64,000 bases of DNA. Origin: an uncultured Methanoregula sp. GTDB lineage: Archaea > Halobacteriota > Methanomicrobia > Methanomicrobiales > Methanospirillaceae. Position 1 is the stretch's first letter. Each line of letters begins with the position of its first letter. The translations under genes were made by a program, and so were the position numbers. This document shows positions 8,327-17,775 of the stretch, piece by piece. Where the stretch lies: NCBI RefSeq assembly GCF_963662735.1, contig NZ_OY759744.1, positions 1,220,153 through 1,284,152 on the forward strand. Reading direction: 5' to 3'. The notes under the pieces were generated by a model that made no database searches, was not told the origin of the DNA, and saw only the letters and a program-made list of their open reading frames with translations.

Positions 8327-9043
8327 ATGGGACATCGCATTACTACACAAAGCAGAGGCAAAGGAGGCCCGACATACCGTGCACCATCCCACCGGTACAA
8401 GGCCGAGCTGAAGCACATCGGTGACGACACGCAGAAAATCACCGGCACGGTCATCGATATCGAACACGATCCGGCCCGGAACGCGCCAATCGCCCTCGTG
8501 AAACTCGAGGACGGCACCAAGGTCTACATGCTCGTGACCGAGGGACTTGGTATTGGCGAGTCGGTAACCTGGGCAGCTGCAGGGGAAGTCAAGAATGGCA
8601 ACACCCTCACGCTCCAGAACATCCCGACCGGTACCTACATCTGCAACATTGAGGCACGCCCGAACGATGGCGGCAAGTTTGTCCGCGCATCGGGAGTCCA
8701 GGCTGTTGTTGTCGATAAGTCGGAAGACCGCGTGGGTATCAGGATGCCCAGCGGAAAGACCAAGTGGTTCAACGCACGCTGCCGTGCAACCGTAGGAATT
8801 GTTGCAGGTGGCGGCCGTGTCGAGAAACCGTTTGTGAAAGCAGGGAACAAGTACCACAAGATGCAGAATACCGCATCCAACTGGCCCCGCGTCCGTGGTG
8901 TTGCAATGAACGTCATCGACCACCCGTTCGGTGGCGGTGGGCACCAGCACACCGGTCGCCCGAAGACAATTGCCCGAGGAACCTCTCCGGGCAGGACGGT
9001 AGGACATGTGGCTGCACGCAGGACAGGTAAGAGCAGGAAGTGA
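8327..9043 (+). CDS. rpl2: 50S ribosomal protein uL2
   Basis: Archaeal L2, 238 aa from the ATG at 8327. An in-frame GTG at 8318 would add three residues, but GGTGGGG there looks like the ribosome binding site for the ATG, and L2 normally starts MGHRI. The C-terminal HPFGGGGHQHTGRPKTIARG contains the invariant histidine needed for peptidyl transferase function. Confidence 0.96.
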   Translation: MGHRITTQSRGKGGPTYRAPSHRYKAELKHIGDDTQKITGTVIDIEHDPARNAPIALVKLEDGTKVYMLVTEGLGIGESVTWAAAGEVKNGNTLTLQNIPTGTYICNIEARPNDGGKFVRASGVQAVVVDKSEDRVGIRMPSGKTKWFNARCRATVGIVAGGGRVEKPFVKAGNKYHKMQNTASNWPRVRGVAMNVIDHPFGGGGHQHTGRPKTIARGTSPGRTVGHVAARRTGKSRK

Positions 9044-9049
9044 TGGGTA

Positions 9050-9469
9050 ATGGCAGCACCTAAAAAGACACAGAAGAGAATGCCAAGACGGCGTGAGGAG
9101 TTCACCTACCGTGGGTTTAAGATCGAGGAGCTGAAAGCAATGGGGATCAGCGAACTTCTCCCCCTCATGCCAGCCCGCCCCCGCCGCAAGATCGTGCGCG
9201 GCTTTTCCCGTGGTGAAGAAACATTATTGGCAAAAGTCCGTGAAGGCGATGAGAAGATCAGAACTCACCTCCGCGAAATGATTGTTATGCCCGAGATGAT
9301 TGGGAAAACAATCGAGATCTATAATGGCAAGGAATTTGTCAGAGTAGAATTCCAGCCGGAGTCAGTCTTCCACTATTTCGGTGAGTTTGCACTGACAAGA
9401 AAGAGGGTCGCTCACGGTAGCGCCGGTATCGGTGCAACCAGAGGAAGCAAGTACGTTCCGCTGAAGTGA
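9050..9469 (+). CDS. rps19: 30S ribosomal protein uS19
   Basis: 139 aa, archaeal S19 with a basic N-terminal extension (TQKRMPRRREEFTYRGFKIE). The conserved C-terminal block SVFHYFGEFALTRKRVAHGS is intact. It binds 16S rRNA in the head of the small subunit. Six bases after rpl2, and followed by rpl22. Confidence 0.96.
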   Translation: MAAPKKTQKRMPRRREEFTYRGFKIEELKAMGISELLPLMPARPRRKIVRGFSRGEETLLAKVREGDEKIRTHLREMIVMPEMIGKTIEIYNGKEFVRVEFQPESVFHYFGEFALTRKRVAHGSAGIGATRGSKYVPLK

Positions 9470-9475
9470 TGTAAC

Positions 9476-9940
9476 ATGGCAAGAACTGAATACTCACAAA
9501 AAATCAAGGGTGACACGGTTGCAAAAGCAAAGGCCAACGAGCTGAACGTGTCCCCCAAGCATTCAATCGAGATTGCCACGTTCATCCGACACCAGCGCGT
9601 GAACGATGCAATTGCGTACCTGAATGAAGTAGTCAAGCTGAAGAAGGCAATTCCCTTCCGGCGCTTCAACCGGAATGTTGCGCACAAGCGCGGCCTTCCC
9701 GGCAACTGGGATGCAGGACGGTATCCTGTCAAGGCATCCAAAGAATACCTCAGGATCCTCGAATCCGTCAAGAAGAATGCCGAGTATCTCGGCCTTGATG
9801 CTGAAAATCTCGAGATCATCCATGCTTCGGCAAACCGCGGTCGTGCCCAGAAGGCGTTCTTCCCCCGTGCAATGGGGCGAGCAACACCCAAAGTCCGCGA
9901 ATCCGTGAATGTCGAAATAGTTGTCCGCGAGGTGGCGTAA
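9476..9940 (+). CDS. rpl22: 50S ribosomal protein uL22
   Basis: 154 aa archaeal L22, whose beta-hairpin reaches into the exit tunnel. Conserved blocks include [21 protein letters not shown] and [18 protein letters not shown]. The stop TAA overlaps the rps3 start ATG by one base, indicating translational coupling. Confidence 0.96.
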   Translation: MARTEYSQKIKGDTVAKAKANELNVSPKHSIEIATFIRHQRVNDAIAYLNEVVKLKKAIPFRRFNRNVAHKRGLPGNWDAGRYPVKASKEYLRILESVKKNAEYLGLDAENLEIIHASANRGRAQKAFFPRAMGRATPKVRESVNVEIVVREVA

Positions 9941-10635
9941 TGGCAGTTGAGACGAAATTTATCGCAGAGGGTGTCCGGAAAGCCCGCGTCGAGAAGTACC
10001 TTTCAAAAGAACTCAAACGCGCAGGATACGGCGGTATGGATATCGCACGAACCCCCCTTGGAACCCAGGTCACTATCTTCGCAGAGAAACCCGGTATTGT
10101 GATCGGCAAGGGCGGCAAGCTGGTTCACCAGCTCACCCAGGACCTCGCCCAGAACTACGGTGTCGAATCCCCGCAGATCGAGGTCCAGCAGGTCACCAAT
10201 CCCAGCTTTAATGCCCAGATCATGGCAGAGCGGCTGGCCAACGCCCTTGAGAGAGGCTGGTACTTCCGCAAGGCAGGAAGCAGTATCCTGCGCCGTGTCA
10301 TGGACTCCGGTGCACTGGGATGCGAAGTTGTCATTGCAGGAAAACTGACCGGTGCCCGGGCCCGTACCCAGAAGTTCACGGAAGGGTACATCAAGCACTG
10401 CGGTGAACCCAGCAACACGATCGTCGAGAAAGGCTATGCCGTCGCGATCAAGAAACTCGGCGTCATCGGTGTCCAGGTCAAGCTCGTGCCCGCAGGCGCA
10501 AAGCTCCCCGACCACTTCACCATCATTGAACAGGAAAAGAAGCGGCCCGCCTCAAAAGCATCAGTCACCGCTATTGGCGACGTTGACTCAGAAGAGCCCG
10601 CGCTTCCTGATGAAGATCTCGCGGAGGAACAGTAA
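9940..10635 (+). CDS. rps3: 30S ribosomal protein uS3
   Basis: 231 aa. The KH domain carries GIVIGKGGKLVHQLTQDLAQ (GxxG loop), and the C-terminal S3 domain contains RRVMDSGALGCEVVIAGKLT. The last 30 residues are acidic (DVDSEEPALPDEDLAEEQ). It lines the mRNA entry channel. One-base overlaps join it to rpl22 and rpl29. Confidence 0.96.
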   Translation: MAVETKFIAEGVRKARVEKYLSKELKRAGYGGMDIARTPLGTQVTIFAEKPGIVIGKGGKLVHQLTQDLAQNYGVESPQIEVQQVTNPSFNAQIMAERLANALERGWYFRKAGSSILRRVMDSGALGCEVVIAGKLTGARARTQKFTEGYIKHCGEPSNTIVEKGYAVAIKKLGVIGVQVKLVPAGAKLPDHFTIIEQEKKRPASKASVTAIGDVDSEEPALPDEDLAEEQ

Positions 10636-10838
10636 TGGCAATATTCAGGGCCAAGGATGTCCAGCAGCTTTCTGATGTGGAACTGCAGGAACAGATGGGA
10701 AAACTCCGGATGGAACTTGTCCAGCACTACGGGAAAGTAAGTGCCGGTGGTGCCACCGAGAATCCCGGCCACATTGGTGAACTCCGGCGAACCATTGCCC
10801 GCATGATGACCGAGCAGAACCGCAGGAGAACTGCATGA
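10635..10838 (+). CDS. rpl29: 50S ribosomal protein uL29
   Basis: 67 aa two-helix protein near the tunnel exit. Conserved elements are LSDVELQEQMGKLRMELVQ and IGELRRTIARMMTEQNRR. Start and stop overlap rps3 and the RNase P protein gene respectively. Confidence 0.95.
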   Translation: MAIFRAKDVQQLSDVELQEQMGKLRMELVQHYGKVSAGGATENPGHIGELRRTIARMMTEQNRRRTA

Positions 10839-11119
10839 TCTCTTCCCAGAATGTTCTCAGCCACGAATTGATCGGGCTGGGCATTCTGGTCTCAGGAGCT
10901 GCAAACCCGAATCACCGGGGACTATCCGGAACTATCATCGATGAAACGAAAAACCTGCTTGCCGTAGAGACCTGCAATGGTGTAAAACGCATCCCCAAGA
11001 TGCACAGCACCTTCCAGGTCCTGCTTCCCAGCAGGGAACTTGTCGAGATAGATGGCTCCGTTATGGTTCTGGCTCCTGAAAGAAGGATCAACCTGCACGA
11101 AAAGAAGAGGATAACATAA
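10835..11119 (+). CDS. rnp1: Ribonuclease P protein component 1 (Rpp29/Pop4 homologue)
   Basis: 94 aa archaeal Rpp29, which pairs with Rpp21 to activate the RNase P RNA specificity domain in tRNA 5' processing. The Sm-like barrel is visible in [34 protein letters not shown] and [16 protein letters not shown]. It sits between rpl29 and rps17, its normal archaeal place, with a 4-base overlap with rpl29. Confidence 0.93.
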   Translation: MISSQNVLSHELIGLGILVSGAANPNHRGLSGTIIDETKNLLAVETCNGVKRIPKMHSTFQVLLPSRELVEIDGSVMVLAPERRINLHEKKRIT

Positions 11120-11445
11120 TGGCACAAAACATTGGATTGAACGTCCAGGCTCCAAGCGTGGAATGCAAGGACGTTAACTGTCCGTTTCACGGCACTTTAC
11201 CGGTGCGCGGCCAGGTGATCACCGGCAAAGTCGTGAGCGATCGCATGATGGGCACGGTCGTAGTGGAACGGAATTACATGCACTATGTCCGTAAATACAA
11301 ACGGTACGAAAAGCGAAGCTCCAAGCTCCACGCTCACAGCACTCCCTGTATCCAGGCAAAAGTGGGTGACGTAGTGAAGATCGCTGAGTGCAGACCGCTC
11401 TCCAAGAGTACTACCTTCGTCGTTGTGGAGGTGCTTCAGCCATGA
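11119..11445 (+). CDS. rps17: 30S ribosomal protein uS17
   Basis: 108 aa archaeal S17. Residues about 20-90 form the OB fold ([20 protein letters not shown] and [20 protein letters not shown]). An N-terminal [10 protein letters not shown] has a Cys pair typical of archaeal members. Overlaps the neighbours on both sides (ATAATG and ATGA junctions). Confidence 0.96.
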   Translation: MAQNIGLNVQAPSVECKDVNCPFHGTLPVRGQVITGKVVSDRMMGTVVVERNYMHYVRKYKRYEKRSSKLHAHSTPCIQAKVGDVVKIAECRPLSKSTTFVVVEVLQP

Positions 11446-11840
11446 AGGCAAAGCAGTCCAAGACGCCGAGGGCACTTGCGACAGGAACGAGGCTTGCATG
11501 CGCTGATAACACCGGTGCAAGAACCGTACAGATTATCTCGGTCTTTGGCTACCATGGTGTCAGACGCCGTCAGCCCAAACTGGGCCTCGGGGATCTCTGC
11601 ACGGCCAGCGTCCAGAAGGGAACACCCGATATGCGCCGCAAGCTTGTGCGCGCAGTCGTCATCCGCGCAAAGAAGGAGATGCGCAGGCCAAACGGCATGC
11701 GTGTATCCTTTGATGACAACGCTGTTGTTGTTGTGGATGAGAAGAACGAGCCTAAAGGAACCGAGATCAAGGGACCGGTAGCCCGCGAAGTGGCAGAGCG
11801 TTTCCCCAAGCTCGGCTCCATGGCAACGATCATTGTATGA
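11442..11840 (+). CDS. rpl14: 50S ribosomal protein uL14
   Basis: 132 aa from the ATG at 11442, which overlaps the rps17 stop (ATGA). A start 54 bases earlier in the same frame would lie deep inside rps17 and is not used by the family. Conserved blocks are [20 protein letters not shown] and [20 protein letters not shown]. Binds 23S rRNA at the subunit interface. Confidence 0.95.
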   Translation: MKAKQSKTPRALATGTRLACADNTGARTVQIISVFGYHGVRRRQPKLGLGDLCTASVQKGTPDMRRKLVRAVVIRAKKEMRRPNGMRVSFDDNAVVVVDEKNEPKGTEIKGPVAREVAERFPKLGSMATIIV

Positions 11841-11850
11841 GGTGTGCAGT

Positions 11851-12216
11851 ATGGTAAGAATTGAAAGTTCACAGCCAAGAAAACAGAGAAAGGCCCGCTA
11901 TACTGCACCGTCCCATGTCAGCACAAAATACCTCAATGCCCCGCTCTCCGAGGCACTGAAGGAAAAATACACGAAGAAGACCCTCCGTGTTGTCAAGGGT
12001 GACACCGTCAAGGTGACCCGTGGCGATTTCGTCGGGAACGAAGGCCTGGTTGACGCTGTTGACACCAAGAAGTCAAAACTTGTTGTCCACGGTGTATCAT
12101 CCACCAAGGCTGACGGCACTGAGGTGCCCCGCGCAATCGATGCGTCGAACGTGCAGATTACCAAGCTGAATCTCGCAGACAAGCGCCGTGTTGCAAAACT
12201 GGGGGAGACTGAATAA
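11851..12216 (+). CDS. rpl24: 50S ribosomal protein uL24
   Basis: 121 aa from the ATG at 11851, which follows GAGGTGTG and gives the family N-terminus VRIESSQPRKQRKARYTAP. The KOW motif is clear (RVVKGDTVKVTRGDFVGNEG). It is an assembly-initiating protein for the large subunit. Its stop overlaps rps4e by one base. Confidence 0.95.
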   Translation: MVRIESSQPRKQRKARYTAPSHVSTKYLNAPLSEALKEKYTKKTLRVVKGDTVKVTRGDFVGNEGLVDAVDTKKSKLVVHGVSSTKADGTEVPRAIDASNVQITKLNLADKRRVAKLGETE

Positions 12217-12941
12217 TGTCAGATCATCTGAAGCGCTTAAACGCCCCGGACTCGTGGCATATTGCCAAGAAGACCACGAAGTTCATTACAAAAACGGCAC
12301 CGGGACCGCACAATGCAAATGCAATGCCGATTGCCGTCTGGCTCCGTGACCACATGGACTATGCACGGAACATGAAGGAAATCAAGCAGATCCTCCGCCA
12401 GAAAGATGTCATCATCAACGGAAAGGCCTGCCGCGATCCCAAGATGGGTATCGGTATCTTCGATATCATCGCTCTCCCCAAGATCAACAAATACTACCGC
12501 ATCCTTCGTGACAAGGACGGCCGGCACGTATCAATCGAGATCGATGCCGAGGCAGCCAAGACCCGCCTCTGCAAGATCAAGAACAAGACAACCATCACCG
12601 GTGGCAAAGTCCAGCTCAACATGCGGGACGGTTCAAACCTGCTCGCTGACAACACCTACAAGTCCGGTGACTCAATTGTTCTCTCCCTTGAACCGGAGAC
12701 CCGGTTCAAGATCGTTGACCACTTCCCGTTTGCCGTCGGCAATATGGCGATGGTCATCGGCGGAAAGCACTCCGGCAAGGTTGCACGGATCCTTGATATC
12801 ATCAAGGTGCCCGGCAGCGTTCCCAACAAGATCATCCTTGAGGACGAGAAGACCAGCACGAAGTTCGACACGGTTTCGCCCTACATCTACATGGTCGGCA
12901 AGAAGACTCCCGCAATAGCAAAATGGGGGCATGAACAGTGA
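12216..12941 (+). CDS. rps4e: 30S ribosomal protein eS4
   Basis: 241 aa, of the eukaryotic/archaeal eS4 type. It contains an S4 RNA-binding region near residues 45-75 (MKEIKQILRQKDVIINGKAC), a central domain, and a KOW segment near 175-200 (AVGNMAMVIGGKHSGKVARI). Normal position between rpl24 and rpl5; GTGA overlap with rpl5. Confidence 0.96.
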   Translation: MSDHLKRLNAPDSWHIAKKTTKFITKTAPGPHNANAMPIAVWLRDHMDYARNMKEIKQILRQKDVIINGKACRDPKMGIGIFDIIALPKINKYYRILRDKDGRHVSIEIDAEAAKTRLCKIKNKTTITGGKVQLNMRDGSNLLADNTYKSGDSIVLSLEPETRFKIVDHFPFAVGNMAMVIGGKHSGKVARILDIIKVPGSVPNKIILEDEKTSTKFDTVSPYIYMVGKKTPAIAKWGHEQ

Positions 12942-13444
12942 CGTCAATGCGCGATGTCTACATCGACAAGGTTGTCGTCCACATGGGCGTCGGCGAGGCC
13001 GGCGATAAGCTCGTGAAGGCCGAGAACATCATGAAGACGATCACCAAGCAGACCCCGATCCGGAGCATTGCCAAGAAGACGCAGCCTGCGTTTTCCGTAA
13101 GAAAAGGCATGCCCATCGGCTGCAAGGTCACTCTCCGTGGCAAACCCGCCCGCGATTTCATTGCAACCGCTCTTACGATCGTTCAGAAAACGGTCTTTGA
13201 GAGCCAGTTTGACAAGAGCGGAAACTTTGCGTTCGGTATCGAGGAGCACACGGACTTCCCCGGAATGTCCTACGACCCGCAGATCGGTATCTATGGTATG
13301 GATGTCAACGTCGTCCTTGAACGCAAAGGCATCCGGATCACCCGCAGGAAAATGGAGCAGAAAAAGCTCCCCATAAAACAGCGCGTGAACAAGATGGATG
13401 CAATTGCATTCCTCAAGGAGAAGTACCAGGTTGAGGTGCGCTAA
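12938..13444 (+). CDS. rpl5: 50S ribosomal protein uL5
   Basis: 168 aa from a GTG at 12938 that overlaps the rps4e stop. An ATG three codons later (12947) is an equally possible start, giving [20 protein letters not shown]. It binds 5S rRNA in the central protuberance. The C-terminal block [20 protein letters not shown] is intact. Confidence 0.94.
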   Translation: MTSMRDVYIDKVVVHMGVGEAGDKLVKAENIMKTITKQTPIRSIAKKTQPAFSVRKGMPIGCKVTLRGKPARDFIATALTIVQKTVFESQFDKSGNFAFGIEEHTDFPGMSYDPQIGIYGMDVNVVLERKGIRITRRKMEQKKLPIKQRVNKMDAIAFLKEKYQVEVR

Positions 13445-13599
13445 TGGCAGGAGAACGGAAGAAGATCTACGGTCGCGGTGCGAACGAATGCAAGATGTGC
13501 GGGCGCAAACAGGGGCTCGTACGCAGATACCATATCATGTTCTGCAGGCAGTGCTTCCGCGAATGGGCCCAGAAGATGGGCTTCAAGAAGATGAGCTGA
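13444..13599 (+). CDS. rps14: 30S ribosomal protein uS14 (zinc type)
   Basis: A small gene of 51 codons whose ATG overlaps the rpl5 stop by one base. The product contains [20 protein letters not shown] followed by [15 protein letters not shown], i.e. the two CxxC pairs of the zinc-binding S14 form. Its place between rpl5 and rps8 is the expected one. Confidence 0.95.
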   Translation: MAGERKKIYGRGANECKMCGRKQGLVRRYHIMFCRQCFREWAQKMGFKKMS

Positions 13600-13614
13600 G
13601 GGGTGAATTGCACA

Positions 13615-14007
13615 ATGACACGAGTAAATCCAATTGCAGACGGAATGTGTGCCTTGAAAAATGCCGGTGATACCGGAAAGTCCGTGTGCGTCATCGAACC
13701 CGCAAGCAAACTCCTCGGCGCAATGCTTCGCATTATGCAGGACGCCGGGTATATCGGCAGCTTCGAGTTCATCGATGACGGCAGGGGCGGACAGCTCAAG
13801 GTCCACCTGACAGGAAAAATCAACCGCTGCGGTGCAATCTCCCCGCGGTTTTCAGTACAGCTGGATGAAATGGAATACTGGGAGAAACAGTACCTCCCCG
13901 GCAAGAACTTCGGTCTCCTGATGCTTTCGACCTCACGCGGTGTCTTATCCCACGTGCAGGCAAGGAAAGAAGGCATCGGCGGCGAACTGCTTGGGTACGT
14001 TTACTAG
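13615..14007 (+). CDS. rps8: 30S ribosomal protein uS8
   Basis: 130 aa from the ATG at 13615, after a GAGGGGTGA ribosome binding site. An in-frame upstream start would sit on that site. Conserved N-terminus [17 protein letters not shown] and C-terminus [20 protein letters not shown] are present. Binds the central domain of 16S rRNA. Confidence 0.95.
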   Translation: MTRVNPIADGMCALKNAGDTGKSVCVIEPASKLLGAMLRIMQDAGYIGSFEFIDDGRGGQLKVHLTGKINRCGAISPRFSVQLDEMEYWEKQYLPGKNFGLLMLSTSRGVLSHVQARKEGIGGELLGYVY

Positions 14008-14018
14008 AAGGTGCTTTG

Positions 14019-14543
14019 ATGTCAGCAGTACGAAAAGTAAAAATTCCAGAGGGCATAAAAGCCCAGCTTGACGGCATGCAGCTTCGTGTAACCGGTCCAA
14101 AAGGTCAGCTTTCCCGCAACGTGCGGTTCCCCCAGGTTACCGTCACCTGTGACAACGGCGAGATCACCATCTCGACCGAATCCAGCAGGAAAGAGATAAC
14201 CGCTATGGTCGGAACTCTTGAAGCGCACACGAAGAACATGTTCCGTGGCGTAAGCGAAGGGTTCGAGTACCGCATGAAAGTTGTCTACAGCCACTTCCCC
14301 ATCCAGCTCAAGCTTCAGGGTAACCGGCTTGAGATTGCCAATTTCCTTGGTGAGAAGAAGGCCCGGTATGCACGGATCGAAGCGGGTGTCACCGCAAAGG
14401 TAGCCAACGACGAGGTTGTTCTCACGGGCATTGACCGTGAACTGGTCGGCACATCCGCAGCAAACATCGAACATGCGACTCACATCCGCAACCGCGACCC
14501 GCGTGTGTTCCAGGATGGTATCTATATGGTTCAGAGGGGCTGA
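14019..14543 (+). CDS. rpl6: 50S ribosomal protein uL6
   Basis: 174 aa from the ATG at 14019 (a TTG just before it is less likely). Two related L6 domains are visible, with GPKGQLSRNVRFPQVTVTCD in the first and LEIANFLGEKKARYARIEAG in the second. Located near the factor-binding region. Followed by eL32. Confidence 0.95.
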   Translation: MSAVRKVKIPEGIKAQLDGMQLRVTGPKGQLSRNVRFPQVTVTCDNGEITISTESSRKEITAMVGTLEAHTKNMFRGVSEGFEYRMKVVYSHFPIQLKLQGNRLEIANFLGEKKARYARIEAGVTAKVANDEVVLTGIDRELVGTSAANIEHATHIRNRDPRVFQDGIYMVQRG

Positions 14544-14549
14544 GGATAG

Positions 14550-15254
14550 ATGACTAGTGAAGTAAAACGACTGATCCAGGTGCGCGTGGAAAAAGGCGCA
14601 AGCTTCAAGCGCGACGGATACGGCAAGAAACGCCAGCTCTCCGATTCCTGGAGAAAGCCCCGCGGACAGCACAACAAGCAGAGGGAGCAGAAGAAGGCAA
14701 AGGGAGCACTCCCGAAGCCGGGATTCGGCAGCCCCATTGCAGTGCGCGGAATGCACCCAAGTGGCTTCTTCGAAGTCATGATCTCCACCTTAAAGGAGCT
14801 TGAGGGTCTGGATCCCAAGACCCAGGCTGTCAGGATTGGAGCTACTGTCGGGGACCGCAAGCGCGTTGCCATCCAGGAGAAGGCAGCTGCAGCAGGTCTC
14901 AAGGTGCTCAATGCACGGACCGTAACGGCCAAGAAGCAGCCGGCCAAGAAAGCAGAACCAAAGGATGCAGCCAAGGAAAAGAAGGCTGAGAAGAAGCCAG
15001 CCGCATCCAAGACTGCACCGGCGAAGAAGGAGTCTGCCAAGGCAGAGCCCAAAGTAAAGGCCAGCGAGAAGAAGGCCCCGGCAAAATCCGAAAAGGCCGC
15101 AAAGCCCAAGACAGAATCTGCCGAGAAGCCCGCAGCAAAGAAGGCCCCGGCAAAGACTGCCAAGCCAGCAGCCGAAAAGGAAGAATCCGCGCCCAAGGCG
15201 GCAGCAAAACCCAAGGCAAAGACTGCCAAATCAGGGGTGAAGAAGAATGAGTGA
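14550..15254 (+). CDS. rpl32e: 50S ribosomal protein eL32 with long lysine/alanine-rich C-terminal tail
   Basis: 234 aa, much longer than a usual archaeal eL32 of roughly 130-150 aa. Residues 1-125 are a normal eL32 (SWRKPRGQHNKQREQKKAKG; GMHPSGFFEVMISTLKELEG). Residues about 128-234 are a low-complexity tail built from AK, PAK and EKKA steps such as [20 protein letters not shown], similar in composition to histone H1 tails. The 3' end overlaps rpl19e by 8 bases, so the tail is in frame with a conserved operon junction and not a read-through. Tail function is unknown; RNA or DNA contact is a guess. Confidence 0.93.
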   Translation: MTSEVKRLIQVRVEKGASFKRDGYGKKRQLSDSWRKPRGQHNKQREQKKAKGALPKPGFGSPIAVRGMHPSGFFEVMISTLKELEGLDPKTQAVRIGATVGDRKRVAIQEKAAAAGLKVLNARTVTAKKQPAKKAEPKDAAKEKKAEKKPAASKTAPAKKESAKAEPKVKASEKKAPAKSEKAAKPKTESAEKPAAKKAPAKTAKPAAEKEESAPKAAAKPKAKTAKSGVKKNE

Positions 15255-15699
15255 CGTCGCCAGCCAGAAGCGTATCGTCGCATCCGTCCTGAAATGCGGT
15301 GTCAACCGCGTATGGTTTGACCCGTCCCGTATCTCGGATATCGAGAACGCAATTTCCCGCGAGGACCTCCGGGCCCTCGTTGCAGATGGAGCGATCAAGG
15401 CACGCCAGAAAAAGGGTGTAAGCCGTGGCAGAGCACGGGCACGGATTGCCCAGCGCTCCTACGGCCACCGTAAGGGAGCCGGGAAGCGGAAAGGTGCAGC
15501 AGGCGCCCGCAACCCGAGCAAGACGGCATGGGTCCAGAAGATCCGTGCAATCAGGAAAGTACTCGTTGAACTCCGCGATGCCGCAACCATTGACCGGCAC
15601 ATGTACCGCATTCTCTACAGGAAAGCGGCCGGCGGCCAGTTCAGGAGTGTCGCGCACATGAAGGCGCAGATGGAGATCCTCCTTGGGAGGATGAAGTAA
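15247..15699 (+). CDS. rpl19e: 50S ribosomal protein eL19
   Basis: 150 aa. The N-terminus ([20 protein letters not shown], then [13 protein letters not shown]) and the basic middle ([20 protein letters not shown]) are those of eL19. Begins inside the last codons of rpl32e. Followed directly by rpl18. Confidence 0.96.
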   Translation: MSDVASQKRIVASVLKCGVNRVWFDPSRISDIENAISREDLRALVADGAIKARQKKGVSRGRARARIAQRSYGHRKGAGKRKGAAGARNPSKTAWVQKIRAIRKVLVELRDAATIDRHMYRILYRKAAGGQFRSVAHMKAQMEILLGRMK

Positions 15700-15700
15700 C

Positions 15701-16225
15701 ATGGCAACAGGATCACGGTATTTTGTCCCCTTCCGCAGGCGGAGGGAAGGCAAGACCGATTACTACCAGCGGACCCGGCTTGTTGTCTCTGACGTGCCGC
15801 GGATGGTCGTACGCAAGACCAACCGTCACATCATCATCCAGCTCGTCACCGCACACATGGAAGGCGATCAGACGCTCGTTGCAGCAAACTCTGCTGAGCT
15901 CGAGAAATACGGGTACAAGGGATCAACATCCAACACACCCGCAGCCTACCTCACGGGCATGCTCTTTGCTGTCAAGGCAAAGAAGGCCCAGCAGGACAGT
16001 GCAATCCTTGATATCGGGCTCCACCGGGCAACCCCGGGAGCACGCGTCTTTGCGGCACTGAAAGGTGCCGTGGATGCAGGGCTCGAGATTCCGCACGGCG
16101 AATCAGTTCTTCCCTCGGAAGAGCGGATCAAGGGCGAGCATATTGCAGCATACAACAAGAATGCCGGCGATATCGTAAAGAATGTCGAACAGGTGGCAGA
16201 CGCCATAAAGAAGGAGCTGGTGTAA
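15701..16225 (+). CDS. rpl18: 50S ribosomal protein uL18
   Basis: 174 aa archaeal-type L18, which binds 5S rRNA with uL5. Landmarks are [20 protein letters not shown] at the N-terminus, [20 protein letters not shown] and [20 protein letters not shown]. One base separates it from rpl19e and from rps5. Confidence 0.96.
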   Translation: MATGSRYFVPFRRRREGKTDYYQRTRLVVSDVPRMVVRKTNRHIIIQLVTAHMEGDQTLVAANSAELEKYGYKGSTSNTPAAYLTGMLFAVKAKKAQQDSAILDIGLHRATPGARVFAALKGAVDAGLEIPHGESVLPSEERIKGEHIAAYNKNAGDIVKNVEQVADAIKKELV

Positions 16226-16226
16226 A

Positions 16227-16844
16227 ATGGCATACGAAAAGCAGGAATGGCGCCCGGTCACCGGTCTTGGCAAACTCGTCGCCTCGGGAGAGATCAAGAG
16301 TATTGATCAGGTCCTTGAAAGCGGCAGGCCGATCAAGGAACCCGAGATCGTCGATGCGTTCCTCCCGGATCTGGAGGACGAAGTTCTCGATATCGCCATG
16401 ATGCAGCGGATGACCGACTCGGGCCGCCGTGTCCAGTTCCGTGCTGTTGTCATTGTCGGCAACCGCAACGGGTATATTGGCTTTGGCCAGGGCAAGGATG
16501 TACAGGTCGGCGATGCGATCAAGAAGGCAATCGTCAAGGCAAAGATGAACCTCGTCAAGGTACGGCGTGGCTGTGGCAGCTGGGAATGCGGGTGCGATGT
16601 AACCCACTCGATCCCGATGCAGGTCACCGGTACCGCTGGCAGCGTCAAGGTCACCCTCAAGCCCGCACCTCAGGGTACCGGTCTTGTCACCGGTGATATC
16701 AGCAAGAAAGTGCTCGAACTTGCCGGCATCAAGGACGCCTGGACCTTTGCCCGCGGACAGACCCGCACAACCATCAACTTTGCAAAGGCTACGTTCAATG
16801 CACTCAAGGAAACCAACATGATCCGGACCGGGGGGTCACAGTAA
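16227..16844 (+). CDS. rps5: 30S ribosomal protein uS5
   Basis: 205 aa. The double-stranded RNA-binding-like N-domain is visible as [20 protein letters not shown] with [20 protein letters not shown]. The archaeal insertion [20 protein letters not shown] carries several cysteines. It acts in decoding fidelity. rpl30 starts immediately after the stop. Confidence 0.96.
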   Translation: MAYEKQEWRPVTGLGKLVASGEIKSIDQVLESGRPIKEPEIVDAFLPDLEDEVLDIAMMQRMTDSGRRVQFRAVVIVGNRNGYIGFGQGKDVQVGDAIKKAIVKAKMNLVKVRRGCGSWECGCDVTHSIPMQVTGTAGSVKVTLKPAPQGTGLVTGDISKKVLELAGIKDAWTFARGQTRTTINFAKATFNALKETNMIRTGGSQ

Positions 16845-17306
16845 ATGTACGCTGTTGTTCAGGTCCGCGGGGTTGTCAAGACCCGGCAGGACATCAAGGA
16901 CACGCTGAAGATGCTGCGTCTCCACCATATCAACCACTGCGTGCTCGTGCAGGACTCACCCGAGAACCTCGGCATGATCCGCAAGGTCAAGGATTACGTT
17001 GCCTTCGGCGAAGTGGATGCAGCAACTGTCGAAACCCTCCTGCAGACCCGCGGCAGGGTTATCGGCGATGCTCCGCTGACCGACGAGTATATCAAATCCA
17101 ATTCAGCATACGGAAGCATTGCTGAATTTGCAAAAGCACTTGCAAGCGGCGAGACGAAACTGCGCGAAGTGACGGGACTCAAACCCGTGCTCCGCCTTCA
17201 CCCGCCCCGCAAGGGATACAAGACCACCAAGCGCACCTTCCCCCAGGGCGGGGCACTTGGTTACTATGGAGCGGAGATTAACACTCTCCTCTACAAGATG
17301 AGGTGA
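16845..17306 (+). CDS. rpl30: 50S ribosomal protein uL30
   Basis: 153 aa, the long archaeal L30 form. The N-terminal L30 fold reads YAVVQVRGVVKTRQDIKDTL with MLRLHHINHCVLVQDSPENL. The C-terminal extension includes LHPPRKGYKTTKRTFPQGGA. Placed between rps5 and rpl15 as usual. Confidence 0.96.
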   Translation: MYAVVQVRGVVKTRQDIKDTLKMLRLHHINHCVLVQDSPENLGMIRKVKDYVAFGEVDAATVETLLQTRGRVIGDAPLTDEYIKSNSAYGSIAEFAKALASGETKLREVTGLKPVLRLHPPRKGYKTTKRTFPQGGALGYYGAEINTLLYKMR

Positions 17307-17313
17307 TGCAAAG

Positions 17314-17742
17314 ATGCCAACGAACAAGCGTTCAAAGTACCGCGGATCGCGGACATGCGGTGGCGGTACCCATAAGAACCGCCGTGGTGCAGGTAACCGC
17401 GGTGGCAGGGGACGGGCCGGTATCAACGCCCACCACTTTGTCAAGTGGTACAAGGAAATGGGCGGCCCGGTCTTTGGTAAGGACGGGTTCTGTAACCAGA
17501 CCGCTGTCGATGTAACCACCATCGATGTCGGGTCCCTGGACCAGATCATCCCGTCGCTCCTTGCACAGGGGATCGCCAAGCAGGAAGGAGATGCCGTTTT
17601 GATCAATGTCGCCGATATGGGGATCGAGAAGGTCCTTGGCAGCGGCAAAGTCACAAAAAAGATAAACATCTCCGCCTCAAGCTTCTCTGAGACCGCGAAA
17701 GCAAAGATCGAGAAACTGGGTGGCAAGGCACTCGTTGTCTAA
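17314..17742 (+). CDS. rpl15: 50S ribosomal protein uL15
   Basis: 142 aa. The glycine/arginine-rich N-terminus (RSKYRGSRTCGGGTHKNRRG then AGNRGGRGRAG) is diagnostic for L15. The C-terminal domain ends KAKIEKLGGKALVV. Last ribosomal protein of this operon; secY follows after 33 bp. Confidence 0.96.
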   Translation: MPTNKRSKYRGSRTCGGGTHKNRRGAGNRGGRGRAGINAHHFVKWYKEMGGPVFGKDGFCNQTAVDVTTIDVGSLDQIIPSLLAQGIAKQEGDAVLINVADMGIEKVLGSGKVTKKINISASSFSETAKAKIEKLGGKALVV

Positions 17743-17775
17743 CGACTGCCATCCTCGAAATTTTTTGGTGAAACA

